A stretch of 37,485 nt of DNA from an uncultured Arachnia sp. Lineage in GTDB: Bacteria; Actinomycetota; Actinomycetes; Propionibacteriales; Propionibacteriaceae. Within the stretch, counting starts at the first letter, position 1. Each line of letters opens with the position of its first letter. Below, one piece after another: positions 27,294 to 35,011 of the stretch. The position numbers were made by a program, and so were the translations under genes. The notes under the pieces are model-generated. The model saw nothing but the letters and a program-made list of their open reading frames with translations, did not search any database and was not told the DNA's origin. The stretch covers positions 1-37,485 of the forward strand of contig CANLSH010000032.1 in assembly GCA_947493705.1 (NCBI GenBank), read 5' to 3'.

Positions 27294-27299
27294 AGGGTA
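27294..27299 (-). promoter_or_regulatory. -10 element, leaderless HAD gene
   Basis: TACCCT on the minus strand ends 6 nt before the ATG at 27287. Confidence 0.5.
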
Positions 27300-27311
27300 G
27301 AGGTTTGGTCG

Positions 27312-27330
27312 GGACACCTTCGGGTGTACC
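27312..27330. promoter_or_regulatory. TTCG-loop hairpin between divergent genes
   Basis: ACACC, TTCG and GGTGT form a short hairpin, extended on the outside by two more G-C pairs after one mismatch. It lies in the 121-nt gap between the HAD and YihY genes, just upstream of a TACAGT hexamer (27351-27356) that could be a -10 for YihY. It might be an operator or a cruciform; weak evidence. Confidence 0.3.
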
Positions 27331-27408
27331 GCTCTGACCCCCGCGCCACTTACAGTGTTGGGGCAACTTCGGCGGACGCCATCACCCCATGAACAGCAGG
27401 AGATCAAC

Positions 27409-28602
27409 GTGAGCGACGACACGGTTCAAAGGTCCAAGGAGAAGGCGGACAACGCCCCCCATCCGGAGGATTCACGGAAGCCGGATGGGCCGACGGATGT
27501 TTCGGGCACCAGCTGGAAATACATCTTCAAGCGCGGCATCTACGAGTTCAGCAAGGACGATGTCACTGATCTTGCGGCATCCCTGACGTACTTTGCCGTT
27601 CTGTCGATGTTTCCGGCACTTCTGGCGTTGGTGTCGCTCTTGGGTGTGTTTGGGCAAGGGGAGGAGACGGCGTCGGCCATCAATGGCTGGCTTGAGCAGT
27701 ACGCCCCGGAGGATGTGATGCCTCTTCTGAGTTCCACCATCAGCAACCTCACCTCCCAGACTGGTGCCGGTTTGGCGCTGGTCACAGGCATCCTGGGTGC
27801 TCTGTGGACGGCGTCGGGCTACACCGGCGCATTCGGTCGAGCGATGAACCGCATCTACGAAGTGGAGGAGGGGCGAGGATTCGTCAAGCTGAAGGGCACA
27901 ATGCTCTTGCTGACCTTCGTCATGCTCATCATCGTGGCGGTGATCATCTTTGCGCTGGCGCTTTCGGGTGGCCTCGCGGAGCAGGTAGGAAATCTCATCG
28001 GTCTCGGGAGCACAGCCGTGACCGTGTGGAGCATCGCCAAGTGGCCCGTGGTGATCGCGCTCGCCGTGCTGCTGATCGCGCTGCTCTACTACTTCACGCC
28101 CAACATTCAGCAGCCCAAGTTCCGCTGGATCAGCATGGGATCGCTGGTGGCGCTGATCGTTTCGGCGATTGCCGTAGCCGCCTTTGCTTTCTACGTGAGC
28201 AACTTCTCCTCCTACAGCGCCACATACGGCATCATCGGCTCCGTCATCATCCTCCTTCTCGGCATCTGGATTGTGAACAACGTTCTGCTGCTGGGCGCCG
28301 AGATCGACGCCGAGGTGGAGCGCGGACGTGAGCTGCAGGCCGGTATTGAGGCTGAGGAGAGCGTGCAGCTCCCGCTGCGGGACACCAAGAAGGTGGAGAA
28401 GCAGGAGGAGAAGGAGGAGAAGCTCGTCGACAGGGGTGAAGAAATTCGCGAGGAGCACGCCGACGAGGACTATGACAACAGGAGTGACTCGGAAAAGCGT
28501 GACGACGGCGATGATCCGGACAGGCGCGATGACGATCATCGTTCAGCGCGCAGGAGCGCCGACGATGATCATGGCAAGGGAGGCGCCTCCTCAGCGCGAT
28601 GA
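27409..28602 (+). CDS. YihY/BrkB-family inner membrane protein
   Basis: A 397-aa protein. Residues about 45-305 carry the YihY (formerly RNase BN) domain with five to six membrane helices, including AASLTYFAVLSMFPALLALVSL, ALWTASGYTGAF and the last helix NNVLLLGAEIDAEVER. A cytoplasmic tail of about 80 residues is extremely charged, with EKQEEKEEK and DDDHRSARR. Function is not established; the family is proposed to be a transporter or envelope protein and is not an RNase. The GTG at 27409 has GGAG 6 nt upstream. Confidence 0.92.
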   Translation: MSDDTVQRSKEKADNAPHPEDSRKPDGPTDVSGTSWKYIFKRGIYEFSKDDVTDLAASLTYFAVLSMFPALLALVSLLGVFGQGEETASAINGWLEQYAPEDVMPLLSSTISNLTSQTGAGLALVTGILGALWTASGYTGAFGRAMNRIYEVEEGRGFVKLKGTMLLLTFVMLIIVAVIIFALALSGGLAEQVGNLIGLGSTAVTVWSIAKWPVVIALAVLLIALLYYFTPNIQQPKFRWISMGSLVALIVSAIAVAAFAFYVSNFSSYSATYGIIGSVIILLLGIWIVNNVLLLGAEIDAEVERGRELQAGIEAEESVQLPLRDTKKVEKQEEKEEKLVDRGEEIREEHADEDYDNRSDSEKRDDGDDPDRRDDDHRSARRSADDDHGKGGASSAR

Positions 28603-28628
28603 GGGACGTGGGCGGATGGCGGCGCCGA

Positions 28629-29390
28629 TCAGGCGTCGCTGTCTGTCCGCAGTAACTCAGTGTCGCCCTTGAGTCCGACGGAGGCCTTGACCACGTCAGG
28701 CTGACCACCGGAGTGGGTCAGGGTTTCGTCGTGCACCGTCAGCTGTGTCTGATGGTGACGAAGTGCCTCGCTCACAAGTGGCAGCAGGTGGTCAAGGTCG
28801 AACCACTGAACCCCCTCGCCAAGCTCATGATTGATGGTGGCAAAACCGATGCCGAGTTGCTCGGCGGCACTGCGGGTGGCGTGGTGCATGGCCACATGAT
28901 CCGGATGGCCGTAGCCACCGTCGGTGTCATAGCTGATGGCCAAATCGGCTTCTACGTGACGCAAGTAGGCAGCGACGTCTTGCGCCACCTCCTCCTGCGA
29001 TGCAGCGCACAGAGAACGCTCGTCGGAGTGTTCGGCCGGCCCTGCGACGTGTTCGGTGATCCAGCGCATACCTGAATCCAGATAGCGGCGCTCGTCCAGT
29101 CCCTGGACGCGGGCCGGAGCGGTCCCGAGGAAGGCGCTGTCGGTGACACCGAGCACCCGCAGAGCGCCGTCCAGTTCCAGTTCTCTCCGAGCTTCCAGTG
29201 CCGGGGTTCCCGCCAGAGCGGAGAAGGGCCCGGGGACCACTGTGCCCATCTCGCCCCGGGTGGCCGTGAGGACGGACACGTGGTGTCCCTGCTGCACGAG
29301 GTGCGCGATGAGCGCGCCGGTGGCGAGGGTTTCGTCGTCGGGGTGTGCGTGGACGAGGCAGATGGTCAATGGGCGGTGTGCGGGTTTCAC
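28629..29390 (-). CDS. PIG-L family zinc deacetylase, MshB-like
   Basis: A 253-aa LmbE/PIG-L deacetylase. Zinc ligands are in AHPDDE (about 14-19) and in GYGHPDHVAMHHA. MshB and Mca share this fold. MshB deacetylates GlcNAc-inositol in mycothiol synthesis; Mca cleaves mycothiol conjugates. Coupling to a MshA-like glycosyltransferase gene (4-nt ATGA overlap) favours a mycothiol-type role, but the protein is shorter than typical MshB (about 300 aa), so another N-acetyl sugar substrate is possible. No further mycothiol genes are in the window. Confidence 0.75.
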   Translation of the reverse strand: MKPAHRPLTICLVHAHPDDETLATGALIAHLVQQGHHVSVLTATRGEMGTVVPGPFSALAGTPALEARRELELDGALRVLGVTDSAFLGTAPARVQGLDERRYLDSGMRWITEHVAGPAEHSDERSLCAASQEEVAQDVAAYLRHVEADLAISYDTDGGYGHPDHVAMHHATRSAAEQLGIGFATINHELGEGVQWFDLDHLLPLVSEALRHHQTQLTVHDETLTHSGGQPDVVKASVGLKGDTELLRTDSDA

Positions 29391-30583
29391 GATTTCTCCA
29401 GTAGTCGTCGGTACAGCGTCAGGGTACGTGTGGCCACCTTCGACCAGGTCATCTCCAGCGCCCGCTCCCTGCCGCGGAGTCCCATCTGCCGTCGGCGGTC
29501 CTCATCGCGGAGCAGTGCTGTCAGTTCGCGGCCCCAGGCCGCTGTCTCGTGCTCGGGGACCAGAACGCCGGTGTGGGTGTTGCAGATCGCCTCGGTGAGC
29601 CCGCCGGCGGCCGCGGCGAGCACGGGTGTTCCGGAACTGGAGGCCTCCAGCGCCACCAGACCAAAGGTCTCGGAATGCGACGGTACGAGCACCAGGGCGG
29701 CATGGCGCATGAACCGGGCAAGTGAGGCTCGATCCTGCCCCGGCAAGAAGGTGACGAACTCCTCCAGATTGAGCTGCGCAACCATTTGATGGAGTTCAGC
29801 TTCGTAACCACGGAAATCAGCCGATGTCTGTCCCACCACCACCAGGTCTGGCCTTTCCGTATCGGGCACCTGGGCCAGGGCGGCGATGGCGATATCAGCC
29901 GCCTTGAGAGGCTGCAGCCTCGCTGCGAACAGCAAGTACCCGGGGCGCACGTCGGGCGATGGCGTCCATACCTCGTCGGAGGGGTGAAAGAGGTCCACGT
30001 CGACGCCGGGACGAACAATGGCCACCTGTTCCGGTTCCGCGCCGCACCGCCCAATCACGACCGCAGCCTCGTGGTGCGAGACGGCGATGACGAGGTCAGA
30101 CTTGGTGGCGCAGGTCACCTCCCCCGCCAGACGTGCAGGACTTTCGGGTGGCTCACCGTCGCGTAGGGGCGAATTGGGATGGGCAGCCACGGAGTGGAAC
30201 GTCATCACGTGAGGAATGCCACGCTCGCGGGCCACGGGAAGTGCTGCAACACCGGACATCCAGTGGTGGGAATGCATGAGGTCGAACGGGCCGAGCGCTC
30301 GCATTCCCTCGGTGAATGCGTCGATGTGGGCGTCGATGAGGCTCTTGGGCAGGGGTGTGGCGGGGCCAGCGTTGACGTGGTGCAGGACTACGCCGTCGCC
30401 CATGTCCACGATGTCGGGTTGTGCGGGATCGGATCGGCGGGTGATGAAGTGGACGGCTGCTCCCTGCTGGCCGAGTGCTGCAGCCAGGGAGCGGATGAGG
30501 ACATTCATGCCGCCCGCATCCGCCGTCCCTGCTTGCTCGGCGGGGGAGGTGTGCATCGACACGAGGGCCACACGAAGTGTCAT
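29387..30583 (-). CDS. GT4-family glycosyltransferase, MshA-like
   Basis: A 398-aa GT-B glycosyltransferase. The N-terminus (VALVSMHTSPAEQAG, then DAGGMNV) closely follows MshA, which joins GlcNAc to inositol-3-phosphate in mycothiol synthesis. The family-4 donor-site motif is seen as HSETFGLVALEASSSGTPVLA, with a preceding LFAARLQPLKA segment. The ATG at 30583 is used; the frame extends to 30646 but a TACCTT hexamer ends 7 nt before this ATG. MshA and the deacetylase form one coupled unit. The call is good for the family and reasonable for the MshA role. Confidence 0.8.
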   Translation of the reverse strand: MTLRVALVSMHTSPAEQAGTADAGGMNVLIRSLAAALGQQGAAVHFITRRSDPAQPDIVDMGDGVVLHHVNAGPATPLPKSLIDAHIDAFTEGMRALGPFDLMHSHHWMSGVAALPVARERGIPHVMTFHSVAAHPNSPLRDGEPPESPARLAGEVTCATKSDLVIAVSHHEAAVVIGRCGAEPEQVAIVRPGVDVDLFHPSDEVWTPSPDVRPGYLLFAARLQPLKAADIAIAALAQVPDTERPDLVVVGQTSADFRGYEAELHQMVAQLNLEEFVTFLPGQDRASLARFMRHAALVLVPSHSETFGLVALEASSSGTPVLAAAAGGLTEAICNTHTGVLVPEHETAAWGRELTALLRDEDRRRQMGLRGRERALEMTWSKVATRTLTLYRRLLEKS

Positions 30584-30590
30584 GGCTCTG

Positions 30591-30596
30591 AAGGTA
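30591..30596 (-). promoter_or_regulatory. -10 element, leaderless mshA-like gene
   Basis: TACCTT on the minus strand ends 7 nt before the ATG at 30583. Confidence 0.5.
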
Positions 30597-30658
30597 CTAA
30601 GGAATGCGGAAAAGCGGGACAGCAGAGAATCGGCTACAACCTGCAAGGCTCAGGGGTT

Positions 30659-31672
30659 CTACTTCCAGGCGGAGAGGAACTCGTCACCGAAAGCGACGAA
30701 ATCCGCTGTGTCGCTGGTGCCGGTCAGTGTGATGACGCCGTCGTATGCCTCGGCGACGCACAGGCTGGTCCCCGATTCCGGCTCGACGCCACACGTCCAG
30801 GCCCCAAACGTCGTCGGCTCCTCCATCTCCTCCACATACATGTCCAGAGCATTGACGGCGATGAAGATGGCGGCGATGGATTCAGTGGTGTCAGCATTCG
30901 AGTACAGCCCGAATTCTGCCTCCGGTTCGCCGAGTGAGGTGTACTCGCCGACCGTCGATGGCATCGGGGGTACGTCGCTGGCGGGTGGCTCCTGACCGTT
31001 GGTCTCAGGAGGCTCGGTGGGTTGGGTGATGGGATCATCGTCCACCGTCGGCGCGGGTTCTTCCGGCTCCGTCGGATCCGTCAGTGGATCGTCTGTGGGA
31101 GCGGCAGTGGGCTCTTCGGGTTCCTCGGTGGGGGCCTCGGCGGCTGGACTTGTCGCGGGCGGTGCGATGGGTTCAGGCTCTGAAGGATTCATGAAGAGGG
31201 TCCACACGATCCCACCGAGAATGAGTGCGACGACGATGGCGATGATGATTGGCGTTTTCGACTTCTTGGAAGGCTCTCCGTAGCCGGGGGGAGGCTGTTG
31301 ACCGTAGCCCTGGTGCCCGTAACCGGGGGGAGGTTGCTGTCCGTACCCCTGCTGGCCAGTGTTGGGAGGGGGTTGCTGCCAGTAACCCCCCTGTCCGTAG
31401 CTCTGTGGCGGTTGCTGGCCGTAACCTGCTTGAGGCTGTTGGCCGTAGCCCTGCTGCTCGTAGCGCTGAGGGGGTTGCTGTCCGTAGCCCTCTGACCGCG
31501 GTGGCCCATATCCCTGTTGCGGAGTGTCCTGGGGATATCCCTGACCGCTGGAATCGCCTGTCCCTGTCGGAATCTCCTGCGTCGGATATCCGTCCTCGGC
31601 GCTACTTCCCGGTGTGTCCGGGTCGTTGCTGGATCCGGACGGGTACTCGCCGGGACGTTGATCGTCGCTCAT
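30659..31672 (-). CDS. Membrane-anchored protein with Gly/Gln/Tyr/Pro repeats
   Basis: A 337-aa protein of three parts. Residues about 45-133 are a low-complexity repeat of GYGQQPPP type, with about eight Tyr-Gly-Gln-Gln units and several Tyr residues. A transmembrane helix follows (about 140-160, [17 protein letters not shown]), then an acidic Pro/Thr/Glu linker and a C-terminal extracytoplasmic domain of about 85 residues with two Cys ([13 protein letters not shown]). The last domain is not recognised. Cytoplasmic Tyr/Gln/Pro repeats before a single helix are common in actinobacterial envelope proteins. The ATG has AAGGAG upstream. Possibly cotranscribed with the mshA-like gene, 75 nt on. 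Confidence 0.8.
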   Translation of the reverse strand: MSDDQRPGEYPSGSSNDPDTPGSSAEDGYPTQEIPTGTGDSSGQGYPQDTPQQGYGPPRSEGYGQQPPQRYEQQGYGQQPQAGYGQQPPQSYGQGGYWQQPPPNTGQQGYGQQPPPGYGHQGYGQQPPPGYGEPSKKSKTPIIIAIVVALILGGIVWTLFMNPSEPEPIAPPATSPAAEAPTEEPEEPTAAPTDDPLTDPTEPEEPAPTVDDDPITQPTEPPETNGQEPPASDVPPMPSTVGEYTSLGEPEAEFGLYSNADTTESIAAIFIAVNALDMYVEEMEEPTTFGAWTCGVEPESGTSLCVAEAYDGVITLTGTSDTADFVAFGDEFLSAWK

Positions 31673-31697
31673 GGTGCTCCTTGTTCAGGCAGAGGGC

Positions 31698-32075
31698 TCA
31701 GCTCTGGGACGGTTTGAGGCAGAAAGGATGTCCGTCTGGATCGGTCATGATGGTGTAGCGATCGGCATCTGGTTGTTCGATCGCCTGCATCGCGCCCAAT
31801 GACTCCGCATGTGTGACGGCCGCGCCCACGTCGTCCACGTGAAAGTCCAGGTGGAGCTGCTGCGGATGTTCCTGTCCTGGCCACTGTGGCGGAGCGTAGA
31901 TGTTGACCCGTTGAAAGTTGACGGTCCCGCCAGCGATCGACACTTGGACGCATCCGCCCTCGTCGTCGCGGTGGATGACCTCTCCGCCTGTGAGATCGGC
32001 ATAGAAATCAGCCAGCCGTCCGGCGTCCGAGCAGTCAATGGTGACGGCGTTCAGTGTGATGTGTGGTGTAGGCAT
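31698..32075 (-). CDS. VOC-family (glyoxalase/dioxygenase fold) protein
   Basis: A 125-aa protein with two beta-alpha-beta-beta-beta modules. The N-terminal half has TIDCSDAGRLADFYADLTGGEV; the C-terminal half has LHLDFHVDDVGAAVTHAESLGA and the usual closing DPDGHPFCL. The family includes glyoxalase I, extradiol dioxygenases and drug-binding proteins, so function is open. The ATG at 32075 follows a CATGAT hexamer by 6 nt, near to the leaderless pattern, and GGGGG also lies just upstream. It is upstream of the repeat membrane protein on the same strand. Confidence 0.88.
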   Translation of the reverse strand: MPTPHITLNAVTIDCSDAGRLADFYADLTGGEVIHRDDEGGCVQVSIAGGTVNFQRVNIYAPPQWPGQEHPQQLHLDFHVDDVGAAVTHAESLGAMQAIEQPDADRYTIMTDPDGHPFCLKPSQS

Positions 32076-32130
32076 GCCCCCATCATGCCTGCACCCCCGC
32101 TCGCGTGCGGCGACACGCACGGGTGGCGGC

Positions 32131-32445
32131 TCAGGAAACCAGCTTGAGACCCACGACGCAGGCGACGATGCCCAGGACCAGCAGGAGCCGCACGATGTGG
32201 AAGGGTTCGGCCCCGGTTGCCATGGCGAATATGACGGTGGTGCTGGCACCGATGCCCACCCACACGGCGTAGGAGGTGCCGGTGGGGAGCGTGCGCATCG
32301 CGAAGGCGAGTCCGAGCATCGAAATGACCATGGTGACCAGGAAAACAATCGACGGCGCAAGCTTGGTCAGCCCCTCCGAGCGACCCAGCGCGGTGGCCCA
32401 GGCTGCTTCAAACAATCCCGAGACGACGAGAACTACCCATGGCAT
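32131..32445 (-). CDS. gdx: Guanidinium exporter Gdx (SugE), small multidrug resistance family
   Basis: A 104-aa protein with four transmembrane helices, starting PWVVLVVSGLFEAAWATAL. Glu13 is the conserved proton/substrate-coupling residue of SMR proteins, and MRTLPTGTSYAVWVGIGA is the SugE/Gdx signature. It exports guanidinium ion in exchange for protons. The ATG at 32445 has AAGGAG; an upstream in-frame ATG (32532) lies inside the riboswitch region and is not used. The upstream leader carries a guanidine-III riboswitch, which strengthens the assignment to Gdx over the drug-exporting EmrE type. Confidence 0.95.
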   Translation of the reverse strand: MPWVVLVVSGLFEAAWATALGRSEGLTKLAPSIVFLVTMVISMLGLAFAMRTLPTGTSYAVWVGIGASTTVIFAMATGAEPFHIVRLLLVLGIVACVVGLKLVS

Positions 32446-32460
32446 GTGGACTCCTTGGAA

Positions 32461-32500
32461 GGTCGTCTTGTCGCGTGCCGGGTACGACCTGCTCGTCCGG
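32461..32500 (-). promoter_or_regulatory. Guanidine-III (ykkC-III) riboswitch
   Basis: The minus-strand leader of gdx begins with CCGGACGAG, continues with TCGTACCCGG, and ends with GACAAGACGACC. These blocks and their order match the guanidine-III class. GGTCGT can pair with ACGACC to form the class-defining pseudoknot, and CCGG with CCGG forms the outer helix. The element ends 4 nt before the AAGGAG of gdx (32451-32456), pointing to control of translation initiation by free guanidine. Recognised by eye from remembered consensus; a covariance-model score would settle it. Confidence 0.9.
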
Positions 32501-32522
32501 GGGCTTGTTGGGCCCACGTCGG

Positions 32523-32528
32523 ATGGTA
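32523..32528 (-). promoter_or_regulatory. Candidate -10 of gdx
   Basis: TACCAT, preceded by TGC as an extended -10, lies about 22 nt before the riboswitch on the minus strand. I see no convincing -35, so this is a weak call. Confidence 0.4.
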
Positions 32529-32577
32529 GCAACAGCGTGCGTCAGCTTCTGGTTGGTCAATGGTGATCCCACGACAA

Positions 32578-32603
32578 TGCCCGGCCCCTGCAGGGGCCGG
32601 GCA
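32578..32603 (-). terminator. Perfect 26-bp palindrome, probable terminator
   Basis: TGCCCGGCCCCTG followed directly by its exact reverse complement. It lies about 48 nt after the stop of the 32651-32971 gene on the minus strand and before the gdx promoter, so it should separate these two transcription units. It has no T-run and no loop beyond the hairpin bases themselves. Its symmetry allows action on either strand. Confidence 0.75.
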
Positions 32604-32650
32604 CTGTGAGTCCGTCTCGTGTGGATGGCGACGTTGGCCCAGATTCAGGC

Positions 32651-32971
32651 TCAGCGACCCATCATGGGTGGTACTGGAGGCACCACGTCGCCGAGGATGC
32701 CGCCGTCGTCTCCTTCGTCGTCGAGGGGCTGTCCGTCGTCGCCGACACGCTGACCTGCCTCGTTGACGGGGTTGCCTGAAGCGTCGATGGGTCGGCCGTC
32801 GGGGTCGACGCGGTCACCGTCGTCGTTGATGCGGTTGCCGAACTTGTCCCGGCGGAAACCGTCATCGTGTCGTTCATCATCTTCGTTCCACAGGTTGGAC
32901 TGTGTCGTGGCGTCGGCGTTCAGCCCTTCCTCATTGGCCTGGTGGACGTTGCCACCGTCATTGCTGATCAT
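32651..32971 (-). CDS. Small acidic repeat protein
   Basis: A 106-aa, strongly acidic protein without membrane segment or Cys. Its middle (about 45-85) is a run of short repeats about 8-9 residues apart of form D-x-x-G-[NRQ]-x-[IVL]: for example KFGNRINDDG, DPDGRPIDASGNPVNEAG and DDGQPLDDEG. I know no function. The closest relative in the window is the adjacent gene, whose product carries DPYGNPV units. The ATG has AAGG close upstream, and the 20-nt gap after the neighbour's stop indicates one operon. A palindromic terminator follows. Confidence 0.7.
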   Translation of the reverse strand: MISNDGGNVHQANEEGLNADATTQSNLWNEDDERHDDGFRRDKFGNRINDDGDRVDPDGRPIDASGNPVNEAGQRVGDDGQPLDDEGDDGGILGDVVPPVPPMMGR

Positions 32972-32991
32972 CTGCCTTGTCCTTTCCGCTC

Positions 32992-34077
32992 CTACTGAAG
33001 GTTGTCCGGCACGGGGTTGCCGTAGGGGTCCAGGCGACGCCCCTGCTCGTCGCGGGGGATGTCGTCATCTGCATCATCTGTCAATACGGGGTCACTGGTA
33101 CTTGTTTCGTGCTCGGTGTCTTCAGGGACGGGATTGCCGTAGGGATCGAGACGGCGTCCGTGCTCGTCGCGGGGGATGTCGTCGGGCTGCACTGCGGTCG
33201 CGCCACCCCTGGCTTCTTCGCTGTCCACTGTGACCGGGTTGCCGTAGGGATCGAGGGCCAGTGCTTCATCTTCCGGTCGTTGGTCGCTTTCGTCTTCGGG
33301 CGCGGAGGGGTGTTCGGCCGGGACGGGCTCGGCGGGGACCGTCTCGTCGGGGTGGAATTCGGCCGGAATGACCATGTCGTCGACAACGACTTCCTCGCGG
33401 TCGGCGGAATCGTGCGCAGTGGAGCCCTGTGTGATCCGCTCGGGTTCAGCCGGGGTGTCGCTGTGGGTGTCCTGCTGGTCCTCGGTCAGGGCAGCTTCGT
33501 CGAGCTGCGCCAAGCGGTCGTGTTCCACGGGATCGATGTATTCAGCATCGGGCTCGCCGAACTCGTCGCCGCTGTAGTCATCGTCGGCATCAAGACGCTC
33601 CTCGTTGGGGATGACGACGATCACCTCGTCGGGATCCTCCACCCGGTTGCCGTGTCGATCCGTGTAGATATCGGGATCGCGACGATCTGCCTCGCGCAGG
33701 GTCTCGTCGTGTTCCTCGACGGCATTCTGGTATGCCTCACGGCTCTGCGCCGCCTCATCGTGAAGGATCTTGGCTTCATCCGTGGCCTGGGCTGCCCGCT
33801 TGTCGGACTCTGCGGCCTGCGCGCGGAGCGCTTCGGCTCGCTCGTACTCCGCGATCGCTTCCTGCCGAGCTGCCTCTTCCTCCACCTCAAGCTGAGCGGC
33901 GCGGTCCTGACGGGTCGCGATCAGCTGATCATCCTCCGCAGCGCGCGAACGCAGTTCGGCAGCACGCTCGCGGTTGCGCTTCTCGCTCTTTCCACGAGTG
34001 GTGGCGACCACCACGATGATGATGATCACGAGGACCAGTACGGCGATAGCCACCCACATCCACAGTTCGAGTTCCAT
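32992..34077 (-). CDS. Membrane-anchored coiled-coil protein with DPYGNPV repeats
   Basis: A 361-aa protein. An N-terminal helix (about 7-25) anchors it with a short outside N-terminus. Residues about 30-130 are a continuous Ala/Glu/Arg-rich coiled coil (RERAAELRSRAAEDDQ, EYERAEALRAQAAESDKRAAQ). A long acidic region follows. The C-terminus has two near-identical units with DDIPRDEHGRRLDPYGNP or DDIPRDEQGRRLDPYGNP, and one shorter unit with LALDPYGNPVTVD. No family recognised. The architecture suggests a scaffold or organising protein at the membrane. The ATG has AAGGAG. It forms a two-gene operon with the small acidic repeat protein. Confidence 0.75.
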   Translation of the reverse strand: MELELWMWVAIAVLVLVIIIIVVVATTRGKSEKRNRERAAELRSRAAEDDQLIATRQDRAAQLEVEEEAARQEAIAEYERAEALRAQAAESDKRAAQATDEAKILHDEAAQSREAYQNAVEEHDETLREADRRDPDIYTDRHGNRVEDPDEVIVVIPNEERLDADDDYSGDEFGEPDAEYIDPVEHDRLAQLDEAALTEDQQDTHSDTPAEPERITQGSTAHDSADREEVVVDDMVIPAEFHPDETVPAEPVPAEHPSAPEDESDQRPEDEALALDPYGNPVTVDSEEARGGATAVQPDDIPRDEHGRRLDPYGNPVPEDTEHETSTSDPVLTDDADDDIPRDEQGRRLDPYGNPVPDNLQ

Positions 34078-34225
34078 ATGCCTGCTCCTTCAATTCCACT
34101 CAGTGTTTGATGCAGAGCAGCGTATCCGTCGCCGGGGCCGAACGGGGAGCAAGTGCCGTCCCCGGATTGGAGGGTTCACGGCGGGCCGTGCTAATCTTTT
34201 GTGTCGGTTCGGTAACGAACTGTGC

Positions 34226-34308
34226 GCGCGTGTGGCGGAATGGCAGACGCGCTGGCTTCAGGTGCCAGTGTCCTTCGGGACGTGGAGGTTCAACTCCTCT
34301 CACGCGCA
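34226..34308 (+). tRNA. tRNA-Leu (anticodon CAG)
   Basis: A class-II tRNA with acceptor stem GCGCGTG pairing with CACGCGC, discriminator A at 34308 and CCA not encoded. The anticodon loop TTCAGGT sits between the stem halves CTGGC and GCCAG, giving anticodon CAG. The long variable arm TGTCCTTCGGGACGT and the T-loop TTCAACT are as expected for tRNA-Leu. It stands immediately upstream of a tyrosine-recombinase relic, so its 3' half is a plausible attachment site. Confidence 0.95.
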
Positions 34309-34317
34309 CAAATCTGA

Positions 34318-34366
34318 AACCCCCAGTTGACTGGCTCAAATGCCACTTGACTGGGGGTTGTTGTTG
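34318..34366 (+). terminator. Terminator of tRNA-Leu
   Basis: AACCCCCAGT (34318-34327) pairs with ACTGGGGGTT (34350-34359), followed by the T-rich stretch GTTGTTGTTG. It begins 9 nt after the tRNA 3' end, and the order fits Rho-independent termination. Confidence 0.8.
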
Positions 34367-34382
34367 TGTCTGGGCTTCTATC

Positions 34383-34431
34383 GATGATCGAGTAGTCGCG
34401 GCGAGGAACGAGCAGCGACGTGTCGAGATCG
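34383..34431. repeat. REP-like element, copy 1 (divergent)
   Basis: Starts with GATGATCGAGTAGTCGCG and ends with GACGTGTCGAGATCGC, matching copies 2 and 3 at both ends but with a longer, different middle. The type, with GAGTAGTCGCG and CGTGTCGA blocks, is of the kind scattered in actinobacterial genomes. Confidence 0.55.
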
Positions 34432-34781
34432 CTTGCGGGCGTCCCACGACCTTTCACCGCCGGACGCCACACCCTTACGCTCTGTGTGAAGCAGGACGTC
34501 ACCCATTGGCGCTCGCATGAATTGCGGCTGATCGACCTCGACCAGTGCAGGCCACCACCATCCCGCAACGCCAAGCCCGCCCCCACCAGCGTCCTCACCG
34601 TGGCCGTCTGGACTGAGCAGTGCATCCAAAGCCAGGGAGAACCGCTCCCGTCGACCGATCAGACTGACGACCGCCGACGTCTACCGGAAGATCGCCCGGC
34701 TCACCGTCAACTCCTCGCCCCTGGGTGCGATGCCGCTGAAGGACGTCACCCGCGACGACGTCTCCGCTTTGGCGCTTCAAC

Positions 34782-34828
34782 GGTGATTGAGTAGTCGCGC
34801 GACGAAGGAGCCGACGTGTCGAAATCTC
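34782..34828. repeat. REP-like element, copy 2
   Basis: A 47-nt element starting GGTGATTGAGTAGTCGCG, with the internal palindrome GTCGCGCGAC, ending GTGTCGAAATCTC. Identical to copy 3 at 34965-35011. Its TGA closes the integrase frame. Confidence 0.8.
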
Positions 34829-34964
34829 TCTCCCGTACTTCCGTCGCGAAGTCTGCGTGGTCTCCACCGCAAACTCGCCCGGCTCACCGTCAACTCCTCC
34901 CCCCTGGGTGCCATGCCGCTGAAGGACGTCACCCGCGACGACGTCTCCGCTTTGGCGGTTCAAC

Positions 34965-35011
34965 GGTGATTGAGTAGTCGCGCGACGAAGGAGCCGACGT
35001 GTCGAAATCTC
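34965..35011. repeat. REP-like element, copy 3
   Basis: Identical over all 47 nt to copy 2, in the same orientation and at the end of the second tandem unit. Confidence 0.8.

Noticed and set aside
34420..34794. 124-aa plus-strand open frame after tRNA-Leu
   Set aside because: It is a mixture of integrase N-terminal remnant and out-of-frame sequence; better treated as part of the disrupted integrase.
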